Origin: Zingiber officinale
Taxonomy: Eukaryota > Streptophyta > Magnoliopsida > Zingiberales > Zingiberaceae
Length of the DNA: 64,000 bases
Reading direction: 5' to 3'
NCBI RefSeq assembly: GCF_018446385.1
Contig: NW_024589864.1
Location: 169,311-233,310, forward strand
A program made the translations under genes and the position numbers. Numbering within the stretch: position 1 is the first letter of the stretch; each line of letters opens with the position of its first letter. The notes below the pieces were generated by a model that saw only the letters and a program-made list of their open reading frames with translations, made no database searches and was not told the DNA's origin. Shown piece by piece: positions 10,101 to 20,835 of this stretch.

Positions 10101-13100
10101 GCAAGGATACAGTGAAATTAGGCTTAATCAGCTTCATCTCCATCTTCCCCATTTCTTTACCCTATGAGATTGGCTTTATCCTCCTTATTTAGTCTGCTCA
10201 AATCTGCCCTTCGAATACTCCAGGAACATTGTAATATCATTCACCAAGCTCTTCTAACAAACCAAGTCCTCATTGCATCCTTGTCCCCACTAACCTAGAC
10301 ATCCCCCCAGCCGTCTCTCTTCTCTAAGTATCTCTAATTCCAATCCACCCTTGCCTCCATTAGAACAAATATTGCTTGATACCCTGATCTCTACAATTAG
10401 AGATGGCAGCTTCAATGAAATCCATGATCCACTAGACTGATTGGGGTATTTTAACAGATGTTGACAGAGTTAACGGACTGGCAGTTTAAAAGTTTAGAAA
10501 ACATGTCAAGTCAAGGCTGATATTGATCTCTTATCCACCAAAATTACGCCACCTCAATTCATAAAATCTTTGTATACAAACGCTTATAGAATTAGTTGTT
10601 AGTGCAATTGCCAGTTAGCACTAATAATTGAACTTTAATTTTGATGAACGATAAATGGTTAAAGTTAGATTCTGCATGATATGATACTTTTACCGAGTGT
10701 ATAGGAATTGACAGGTCTAGAAGACTTAACACCAAGTTGAAGCCTGACATGAAGTCCAGATAGATCAAAGTGTAACATGATATCTGGCAGGAAGTCAGTC
10801 TGCGGGACCTAACAACCAACTGAAGTCCAGTTGGATCTGTGGACCTGACAACTGCCAGAAAGACTGATAGGTCAAAAGGCAAGTCAAGTGACCGCAAATG
10901 GTAAGTAAAGGTAAGTCACTGGAAGAGAGTAATCCAGGGAGACCGAATCCCAAAGGGACTATAAGCGCGGTCCAGTTTAGAGCCATTTCGGATGTCTAAG
11001 CTGAGATCATGACTGAATCCTAGTCTTGAGAAGACAAGATCTAATTAATAATCATTTTATTTGTGTTAACTTTATTTTGCAGGTTATTTATTTTTGTTAT
11101 TGGGCTAACATGAACTTGCAAGATTAAATTGCAAATAATCACCTCAAATGAGTGTTTGAGACGTCTCGAAGTTACGCGGAGGCGCCATGGACTCAGTGAA
11201 GGCGCTAATGCATAGATAAACTTCAGGGATGCAGTGCTTGGAGGCGCCCTTGCGTGGATAAAGACCGAGGGTTTTAGAGTTGATAAAAGATGGAATTTGT
11301 GAGATCAAATTTGGCATTGAAGGGGCCTCAGATGAGGTTGGAGGCACTTTCAACACTCCTTAAAAGCCCTGTTCGGACAGCGGCTAAAATACAACTTCCA
11401 TACGAGCTCATACGACCGTTCTGCCACTCTGACTTCACTGTGTCGCTGTCGTGCTACTAATCTACAACTTCCAACTGCTTCCGGTAGACCGACACCGACA
11501 CACGAGCATTCAACTTCGACATTTCTATGTTGGTAACAATTTAATTAAAGTTATTTACTTTATTGCTAAGGTAGTGTAGGTTTGTTACATAGTCCTTCTT
11601 CGTATTCTTGTATTTGATTACTCTAGCTAGAGTTTACCGATAGAGAATTTAGTGGATTTCCCATCGATAAATCTAAGGGGCTTGGGTCTTGGAGTAGAAG
11701 TCGTCAAAGGCTTCGAACCAAGTAACCGACCATGTCGATGTTTTCGATTTTTCATTTCCACTTTTCTTACTTAATCTGTTTTATTCCGCTGTGCACTTGC
11801 ACTTAGTTTTAAAAAGTCGAAAAGAAACAATTTTTAAAATACACGTGATTCACTCCCCTCCTCCCTCTCGTGCAATCGATCTTACATTAGTAACATGAGA
11901 GAGTGAAATAATATACCAAATAGTTAGAACTAGCATTGTCTAACAATGTTGATGATTCACAGAGTATAATATTCACTTCTAAACAAGCCAATCATTATTT
12001 TAGTCTATATTGTAGATAAGACCAAACTGTTTTTATCTAGTTTACCTGTTAAATTTAACTTATTTCTTCATGTTATAATTTTATTTTTCTAAGGATGTCC
12101 TTCAAATATTGTTTTATTGTGAATTGGCAAAAAAATTTCTTACTATATAACATTTGTTCTAAAAAGTATGGTACTAATCTATTTGTATATATCAAAACTA
12201 GCCATGGAGTTATATCAGGTGGGTGGGAGAAAAAAGTGAAGGGAAAAAGTGATGGAGTTTATTTTACATCCAAGTGGAGATCGCATTTTGTTTAAAATAC
12301 CTAGGGTGGGGCAGTGACCAGTAGAAACTTCCTAAGGGGAGACAACTGGAAAACCAACCGAAACCTAATTACCACATAAACTAACCATTCAGTCATGAGA
12401 TCGCTTCTAATGAGACATTACTAAATTTAAGCTGGGTATTCATGTGTGAGAAAGAAGGGAAGCCTTGGCGCTTTGTGACGAAAAGGTCACGGGTTCGAAT
12501 TCTAGAAATAACATCTTGCAAAAAGCAGGGTAAGACTGCGTATAATAGTTCCTTCCCTAGGACCTCACTTGGCGGGAGCTTCATGCACCGGGCTATCCTT
12601 TCTTTTTTTGTTATTCATGTGTGAGAAAGACAAGGACAACATATGTCAAAATACTATATTTTATTAGTGCTATCAGTCATTTGATTAGTTATTCTATCTC
12701 TTACCAAACAATCAAAAGAATCTTTCAATGGTCATTTGATTAGTTATTACCTGGCTCCTATTTAAGTAAGAGGGGTGGGACATTCAATGGTCATCTTTGA
12801 AACAATCAAAAGATCTCAAGAGTTGTTTTTCTGATTTCATCAAGAAACAAACAAAGATGCTCATATGCTCCAATAGTTATCAGAAGAATACTTACAGTGG
12901 CGGTAGATCAGGATCAGAAACTGCTTCGGTAAGAATGCGCTCATGATCCTGAATATTCTGTTTCAATTCGCGAGTTAGGGTTTCCTTTCCTTTAATTTTT
13001 GCGATGCTAGGGTAATAAGCTCTCGCCACAAAAAGCTGATCCTTGAGTCTCTTCACATTAGAATCTTTCATAACTCGTCTATTTTTTCTAGCCCAAAGAC

Positions 13101-16100
13101 AATAGCTTCCAAATTCATGTTCACAAGATCTGTCAGTCTCATATACACTCAAACCTGTGTCATGCCTTGACTTCGGATCTTCTACATCAGGCTGAAAAAA
13201 ACAAATACAATAATTAGATTAGGCAATCAAAGAGAAGTAAAAAATATAAACCATCTAGCATAAAGAGCTAAATCAGTAATATACAGGCGAAAGCATGAGA
13301 TATAAGTAAATTCAACACATTTATGAAAAATAGCACTTCACTTGGCATACAAGTAATTATCATCCTGATTTACTGCACGTTGATAACATATTCAGTATCG
13401 TACGCCAAACAGAAATTTTGAACAGAATTCTGGAATTGTTCAAGGTGTCAAAGACTTACTTTAGTATTCAGAGATGAAGGCTCTTTTGAGACATCACTAT
13501 GTCCCTTAACAGGGCCTACAAATCAATGGTCAAGGATGAATTAAAAGATATAAAAAACATACGTGTTGGTAAGAAAGAATTCACATGTAAATATACCTTT
13601 TGATTTGATCTCATCGCCTGTTGTTGCCTGAGAGCTATAATTATTGTAATGTGATGCGGAGGGCGAACTAAGAGTTTTCTTGATCCTCATGTTCAATTCC
13701 TCAGCAGGAGGCGACACACTAGGGACATCCTGATAAATAAGCAATTAAATTTCCTTTTAAGAAATATTGACAAAATTTCATTAACCTTAAATTAAATTTG
13801 TTCATTCATGGGTGAATCAATAGTTCTCCCATGTTCAATTTGCAAGTTTAAAGGTTCCTTCAAGATTGATTATGGATTAAAAGAAAAGCAAAATTGCTAT
13901 AGCAATGTGAATCAAAAATACAAATGTAGGACGCTTGCATACTTATATTCCCTAAGATTTAAAGGATAATGATATTAAAGAAATAAACAATGTGAATCAA
14001 GGAAAAGGTTTGAATAATGATTCAAAACTAGCTACCTAACATCATATGTAAGGTTGTCAATTTGACGCTAGTGCCATGGATCATTTTAGTGAATATCAAA
14101 AGGGGAATTGTAAGGCTCACTGAAACATTGTGTAATAGGTAAAAAAAAAGATTTATAACATACTTGAAATAATCTTTAGATCCCCAAGGTCATAAATAAA
14201 ATAGTAAAATATCTTGTTTAAAATAGTAGAATATGATTAATAAATGAGATTGATCCCATTAGAAATACAGCCCAGGTTGATGTCGCATTAGACCCACCTG
14301 GATAAAAAAATTACAGAATTATACACTACATTTAAAACTGAAATGAAATGGACAATGAGGCATTTGAAGCTGATTGCTTGCAGTTATAGAGAAGTCATTG
14401 TCAAATCAACCTTCATCGGGTATGTGATTGAAGAGAGGAAGATCAAGACAGTGATGATGGTAAATGAAGAAAGGAAGATGGATTCAACATGATAACACTT
14501 CTTCTCAAGACCAGACTTCAGCTTCTTCTCAATCATTGTCGAGCTACCATAGACTTGAGTCTCAATATCAATTCCAAGACTTGACATGACAATAATTGTT
14601 TTCCTTAGTCACTCTTGAGCTTGGCCAACTCTATCCTCAATTCCTCATCGTCGACTCCAAGTCTATATCCAACAAGATTTCCTCCAATCATGCAAATTCA
14701 TTTTTGGTTTCTTTCACAAATGGTAGGTGTTTAGTACTAATTGATTGGGATTATTTTTTGGTAATTTTCCTCTTTTTTCCTTTTCATACTTGTGTGAAAT
14801 ACATTTCATAATGAAAGGCAAAGAATCGCCCTGCTTGCAGAGGTAGTCTTTCAATTAATTATTGAAATAGGACCCCTACTATGATCAATGAAAAGTGCAG
14901 GATTAAATGATTTTGGTGGAGATTATAATTTACAGACAGCCATTACTGGAAGGGCTGAAAAAGCATCAACTGATATTTATCCATGACTCAGGCCTTGGGA
15001 AAAAACATTGTTTTGTTTATCCTTTTCATCATTCAAATAGAATAGGTAACCTCATTGGTCACCATAGCAATACATCCTTAGAATAGCTGGATTAGGATTA
15101 TTTAGAAAGTTAATACAGAATGTGTCTGAATTCCAGCATTCACTCATCCGTATACTGACTGAACAACTCAAAGAGGATATCGTAGATTAAATCCAATTAA
15201 ATGATAACCTATGGATAAAACAGGATAGTTACCATAATCAAAAGCATATCCATTATCAAATGACAACGGGCGTACATCTTAACAGGGTCACCACTCAGCA
15301 CCGTACATGTGAAAAGAAATTAAGGAAAGTTACAAAAGGAATGCAGCTAATTTTTCTAGTAATAACAAGATCAATGGATCCATGCAAAAGATTAATTTAT
15401 GATATACAGGATAATTATCATATCCAACTCCCATTTATCCTATTTATCTCAATTCCTCAATCCATCAATTTTATGATACAAAGATACATATGAACATCAA
15501 CAACCAAAGCAAGCAAAGCAAAATACTTTGTTGTCGTTAATGATGAAGGAACATTGTCATTAGAAATTTGATAACAGTATGTAAAATTAACCTTTGAAAA
15601 CGTCGATGCAAATTCTTCTTCAAGGTGAGGAACCATCCACTGAGCAACCTATCGAGTTCAGATCAATGAAATTATATAAGAAGCTGCAGCTGCATATAAA
15701 TCATTGTTACTTGAGATATTGTCATAAACAGTACAAGAGAACCTTTGAAGAGATCTGCTCTTGTTCACGAGCAAGATTGTGGTAAGTGTCAAAGTTACTT
15801 TCCTGGACATTGATGCAAAAGAAAATGATATCAAATAAACAAATCACAATCGGGAACTACAAGATATCAAATCCCCTCACCTGCTGGGAGCGAACGTCCG
15901 CTAAGTATCCTGCAGAAAATGACAGATGCGGAATAAGAAATCTCACCAACCACATGTTCAAATTCAAAACTTATAAAAATAACGGCTGAAAAGTAAAATA
16001 TTCAACGTCGCGTTTCCACAATCGAATCGCGACCACGAGCTGAGCTGGATCAGGAAGAATACTGTCCCGCCGCGAAATGCGGAAGCTGTAAGGAAGCCCC

Positions 16101-16324
16101 TCGCTACGAGTAGATCTGCGAATAACGATTAGGGTTTTACGAGGAGAGATCCGGCGGGATGACGCACCGGAAGGGAAGCGGTTGTGGAGGCCGAGGAGGA
16201 ACACGAGGGGGACGAGCAGCGAGAAGAATACGAGCGCGAACACGGCCGCTGGCTGTCCCTTCCACCTCCTCTTCGCCGCCTGTTGCGCGGCGGCCGACAG
16301 CCCGCCGGCGCCGTACCCTTTCAT
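7101..16324 (-). CDS. GAUT7: GAUT7-like galacturonosyltransferase-family protein (GT8)
   Basis: Ten exons (transcript order): 16324-16168, 15909-15881, 15802-15743, 15639-15592, 13729-13597, 13515-13460, 13191-12896, 8552-8195, 8110-7565, 7382-7101. GT-AG sites and phases agree throughout and give about 654 residues (Arabidopsis GAUT7 is 619 as I recall). Exon 4 could start at 15648, adding VAQ. Residues 1-23 are cytosolic and basic, about 24-45 a membrane anchor ending LLGLHNRF, the GAUT7 signature of a type II Golgi protein. The stem is followed by GSYCLW, KDQLFVARAYYPSIAK and LRQILDLTEDEA. The GT8 domain has LDDDVIVQKD (Asp cluster near 483-485), CAWMSG and HYNGNMKPW (near 616). In Arabidopsis, GAUT7 tethers the pectin synthase GAUT1 in the Golgi. 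Intron 7 (8553-12895) holds a solo LTR and a SINE. Small exons 2-4 are inferred from splice sites and homology style only. Confidence 0.9.
8553..10591. other. Rest of GAUT7-like intron 7, part unclassified repeat-like DNA
   Basis: Non-coding by splice structure. The segment about 9490-10400 reads like degraded retrotransposon DNA, with a long open frame on both strands at 9492-9848 and a pyrimidine-rich stretch at 10000-10350. I found no conserved domain and no target duplication. The rest is AT-rich intron. Confidence 0.35.
10597..11886 (+). mobile_element. Solo LTR, 1290 bp, family A/C, in GAUT7-like intron 7
   Basis: The element starts TGTTAGTGC and ends TCTTACA, so it has TG...CA termini. 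It is flanked by the 5-bp target duplication TTAGT (10592-10596 and 11887-11891). It is related end to end to the copy at 27485-28551, in opposite orientation: same opening (TTAGCACTAA, then AACTC/AATTC and TGATGAA), same middle (AAGTCCAG units), and same closing pattern (GCTTCGAACCAAGT, CCGCTG, then a C-rich run). No coding capacity is seen, which fits a solo LTR. Confidence 0.85.
12456..12611 (+). mobile_element. Au-like SINE in GAUT7-like intron 7
   Basis: A 156-bp insertion with a tRNA-derived head (box B-like GGTCACGGGTTCGAATTC). The body matches the plant Au SINE pattern: CATCTTGCAAAAAGCAGGG, TAAGACTGCGTATAATAG, then GCGGGAGCTTCATGCACCGG, and a T-rich tail. It is bounded by an exact 19-bp target duplication, TATTCATGTGTGAGAAAGA, at 12437-12455 and 12612-12630. 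The perfect duplication suggests a recent insertion. It lies in sense to + and so antisense to the host gene. Confidence 0.93.
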
Positions 16325-17750
16325 ATCACTTCGCCGCTACCTCTCCGTCTCCCCCTCTCTCGTTCACACTCTTCGGCTTCCGCTCTCCTCTTCAACTAAA
16401 CCTCCCTTTTCTCTCCCACCAATCCGCACGGGTCCACGACGATTCCGATCGGGGTAGCGGGCGCATCCAAATCAATACGCAGATCTCTGGATTCCCATTT
16501 CCTCTTGGAAATCTCGCTCCATTTCGATCTCCGGCTACAATCTGGCGTTACTCTTCTTCTCTTCTCTTCGGAGAAGATTTGGAATGTGAATTAGTCGCTT
16601 TCAAAAGTCGCAAAAGAAAACAAAAGAAATGCGGAGGAGGGGGAGGAGAGAGAGAGAAATAGAGAGAGAGAGAGCGGAGGAGGAGGCGGAGACGAAGGAG
16701 ACCGGAGATGGCAATTATATATATATATATATATATAATTAAAAAGGGAATAATTTGAAAATATTTTATATTATATATTTCGCTAGAATTTTATTCCTAA
16801 TTATCAGCTACAATAATTTAAAATTGCATAAAATAGCGACATTTCACTTGTTTTTTACATTGCTTATTAATTAATTGATTTTTTTTTATGTGTCTTTTGT
16901 TTAAAAGACAAGAAATAAATCATTATGCATTTGTAAATGGATTGATATGTGAATCCGTTTGATATTTGATTCGCAAATTGAATGAGTCGGTTCGACAATG
17001 ACTCGACAGCGAACGAGGGGTCATTAACAGTGATAGTGATTAGGAGTTAAGTATCGATAATAAAATACATTTGACACGGAGAAAATTTTGTGTCGGCAAG
17101 ACAAAGAAAGCCGTTGATTCTTTCTTTTTCTTCCGTTATCAATATTATACTTGGATTCTGCCCTCTTGGGCTCCACACAACACAAGTGCATCCCTAATAA
17201 AGAATTGAGGCAGCCTCGTAATGCTCAATCCTTCCCCACCTCATGGATGCTTACTTCTTGCTTAATCCAAGTTAGCAAATCAAGGAAGATCCTCAAGTTG
17301 CAAAAGAATTTGCTAGCATCCTTGGCAAGCACCAATAACCTACCAAGAGTTAGTAGTGAATGCCACATGGAAAACTTGCTAGAGCCAAAACTCATAGAGA
17401 TCGATTGGGGAAGAATAGTCAATGACCTTATTGAAGCCATGACTTGTTGAGATCTTGCGTCTGTTAGTTGCTTTAAAAAGCTAATTAGGTGTAAACGAAA
17501 GGAGAGCACTTCAAAATTCAAGCTCCTCTTTCGAACCCAATGGATTTCATCGCTAGTAAATGAGCCCTTAACTTATGTCTTCTGAAATTATCTTTAACTC
17601 TTAAAACAATCACTTAAGTTAGCAAAACTATTTAGAGAGGTTTAAACTTATTGCTCTCACCCTTGACGGTGAACAATTCCGCATAAACCCTAAACACTAA
17701 CACTATATAGAGTAATCACTTAACTTCGCTAGATCACTTAAGTATTATAT
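16325..17750. other. 5' flank of GAUT7-like gene, then unclassified DNA
   Basis: About 16325-16700 is the presumed 5' UTR and promoter of the minus-strand gene, rich in C and T on + and ending in GA-rich tracts (16648-16672). An (AT)n microsatellite lies at about 16717-16738. From 17120 to 17720 there is low-AT sequence with open frames on both strands (17151-17450, 17225-17521) and no recognisable domain, probably transposon debris. Confidence 0.45.
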
Positions 17751-18409
17751 TTGATCCTGTCCGGAAGTTGAGTAAATGAGCTACCGGTGAGAAGGTAGGA
17801 ATGTTGACAGGGGCAAGACCTGAGCTGGAAACTGCGAGCCTATGCACACCACAAAAAGAGCAAACAGGAACATTAGAGCAAGAACAAGGGAGGGGGTCCT
17901 TATCGCAGACATTTCGATGCTCAAGTTAGAACCAATTCGAAATGAACAGTAGAATAGTAGTGTGGATGCGTGTGTGCGTGCATGTATTTGGCAAACGGAG
18001 ATGACCCCTTTTTATACCGTCTCTCATAACCTTTGCAATGATGAGACGTCAAATAATGTCTGATATCAAAATATGTCGAATAGTGGAATATTCCCAGGTG
18101 AGTAGTCGTTATTCCTTGACAGGTTGTTGTGATTCTCTAACAATGTTATCTCCTAGAGGGAGTTTGATCAGCTTGGAGCTGTACCCATGAGATGGGAGGT
18201 TGAGTGATGTGTATAATTCGTAAGTGTATAAGTCCTCAAGTAATAAAAAATATCAAACCCACAAGAACTGTATATAAGCACTAGAGACTCACACAACAAA
18301 AATATCAAACCCACAGAATGACACGACTCTAACAACTGAAAGCGCAGTCTTCCAAATCTCTGAGAAGTTGTTGGTATACTTATTTATTTCTGGACTTAAA
18401 TTATAGATC

Positions 18410-19390
18410 TATTTATTCCTCTTATAAAGATTTGCGAATTGTTAGTGAATTGTCCAACGAAAGCACTCGACGAGTGCGAACCTTATAGTAGCAGTCGACG
18501 AAGGCTCCGAACAAAGTAAAAATTAGTTTGTTAGCGTTGTTTTAATTTTTCTCTTCCGCTGCGCACTTTAATTTTGTATCGATTTTCGACGATCGCTATT
18601 CACCCCCTCCCCCTCCCCTCTCTGGCGTTCTTCATGATCCAACAGTTGTGAAGCTCTTGGTTGAAGACCTTTAAATAGGCTCATTCCGGGTGCTTGGACC
18701 ACATGACTCAGCCAGTTGATGTGCTCCACATCAACTTGTGGATGAGTTTTTGGATTCAGGCGCTTGGACCGACTCCGGGCACCCAGACCGCCCGGGTGAT
18801 TGAACTCTCCTTTTGTTCAGCAACTTCTTCCCTACAAAAAGGTTAGTTTAGACAATAAAAAATATATATTTACCTTGCAAAACAGAGTTAGCATAACATA
18901 ATAAAACAGTAGTAATAATTAGATCATGTCTCCTTGAGATCAGGATCTAGTCAAGGTCTCAACTTAGGTTTTCTAAATGGACCTAAGTTGGACCGATGCC
19001 TACAGTTCTCTCAATGGGGAACGCATCCTCACTTGATCTCTTCTCCAATTGCATACCTCTACTCACCAACTGCAGTCTCTTGACTTGTCTCTAACCTGCC
19101 AGGTCTTCTTACTAGTTGTCAGGTTTACAGATTCAACTGGATTTTCGACCGGTTATCAGGTCCCGTGGACCCAACCAGACTTCCCGCCAGATATTGGGAC
19201 CCGCAGACCTTTTTGGACTTCCCACCAACTATCAGATCCCGCGGATCTATCTGGATTTCAGCCTGGTGTCAAGTCCTTCAGGCCAGTCAACTCATTCACA
19301 CTTGGTAGAAAGGTTAGACAAACACTACATCTAACTTTAACCTATTTGTCATACATCAAAACTAGATTATTAGTGCAACCTTCACTAACA
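18410..19390. mobile_element. Two oppositely oriented fragments of the A/C LTR family
   Basis: From 18410 to about 18645 the + strand matches the closing part of the family (CCAACGAAAGCACTC, GGCTCCGAACAAAGTA, CCGCTGCGCAC, then CACCCCCTCC and GATCCAACA). From about 18650 to 19390 the reverse strand matches the opening and middle part (CTCAACTTAGG, GGACCGATGCCTAC, GGGAACGCATCCTCAC, then the CCAGACTTCCCGCCAG units, ending CACTAACA). The two fragments meet tail to tail. They occupy the place where the gypsy pol 3' half should be. Confidence 0.7.
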
Positions 19391-19629
19391 GGATGCACTG
19401 AGTCTGTCGACCCATTTCCGGTGTCACCCTTCTTACTCACTGCGCCTTTCACTCAACTTCTTGTGTTTCTAAGTTCTTGTGCACTTAAACACAAGACATA
19501 AAAAAATACAGGACTTAACTTAAATCAGTTGATTACATCAAAATCAACCTGGGTTACTTACACTTTGAAGAATGGGAGGGTTCGGTCAGTGGACGGGGAT
19601 ATGAATCTAGAAAGCGTCATGATCTAACC

Positions 19630-20290
19630 CACCAACTGCTAAGCCTCCTTGAGGTTTTGTGGAGCTTGCATATCTCTAAAGGTCTGTACCTTCTCAGCAT
19701 TGACTTCAATTCTCGGCTCGGTGACAATATATCCGAGGAATTTCCAGCTTTAGCACTGAACATGCACTTAAGGGGTTTCAACTTAAGCCCATACTACCGC
19801 AAGGTGCCACAAGTTTCCTTGATGTCCGTGATGAGGTATTCCGCCCAAGTTGATTTGATAAGAATATCATCCATATAGATTTCAATATTTCTCCCGATCT
19901 ACTTTCGGAAGATTTTGTCCATCATCCTTTGATATGTTACTCCTACATTTTTTTAGTCTAAATGGTATAACTATGTAATAAAAAGTAAATGGTATAACTA
20001 TGTAATAAAAAGTATCATCCAAGGTGATGAAACTTACCTTCTCCTGGTCCTTCCGAGTGAAAGAGATTTGGTGATATCTCTAATAAGTATCCAGCATATA
20101 GATCGGCTCACTTCTCGAAGTAGAGTCCATTATCTGGTCAATTCGGGAAAGTGGGTAACCATTTTTGGGACTTGTCTTATTGAGGTCATGGAAATTAATG
20201 CAAATCCGCCACTTATTATTGGGCTTAGACACCAAGACTACATTAGTGAGACAAGAGGAAAATTGCGCCTCCCAGACGTGTCCCACTTTC
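19630..20290 (-). pseudogene. Gypsy reverse transcriptase region, broken
   Basis: Starting near 20286 there is an N-terminal RT block (NVVLVSKPNNKWRICINF, DLNKTSPK, YPLSRID). Downstream is the catalytic YMDD box at 19866-19877, followed by DILIK and KCMFSAKAGKFLGY. These are Ty3/gypsy RT blocks in the correct order. Stops and frame changes interrupt the frame between about 20080 and 19900. A near-exact 28-bp direct repeat at about 19960-20012 (AATGGTATAACTATGTAATA) adds to the damage. Confidence 0.82.
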
Positions 20291-20835
20291 TAGCAACTTG
20301 TCGACTTTTGCTCGGATAATTTTGATCTGGTCTGTCGAAAAATCTCTTTTCTTCTGCTTAATCAGTCAGGAGTCAGGAACAAGGTGAAGCTTGTGCTCAT
20401 TCACAGTTGGGGCTACCTCCGTCAGTTCCAGCGGAACCAAGCAAAGATGTCTTGGTTCTGAGTTAAACAATCCACTAGGCTCTTCTTGGTTTCTAGCGCG
20501 AGGTCGGTTACTATCTTTGTAATGCCTTTTGGCCGGTCAGGATGTATCTATACTTCCTCCTGCTTGACCATCTTGTCAACCAGAGGCAATGACTCTTCCT
20601 GGATGGTGTGTACTCCTCTATCCTAGATTTTTTAGGCAATGCGCGCCTCTATTTTTATTACATCGACATAACACTTCAACGTGGTGAGCTGCTCCCCCTT
20701 ACCTCACCAACCTGGATCTCCATCAGAAATTTTTACTTTCTGATAGAAGGTAGAGACAGTCACCTGGAATTCGTGCAAGCTGGCCTCCCCAGGATGACGT
20801 TGTAGGCAAATGGAGTGTCCACCACCATATATGTG

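Noticed and set aside
14384-14811. Extra exon of the GAUT7-like gene in intron 4
   Set aside because: Open frames on both strands but no family-like sequence; exons 4 and 5 already join in phase without it.
17151-17521. Overlapping open frames on both strands
   Set aside because: No recognisable domain or splice context; probable transposon debris.
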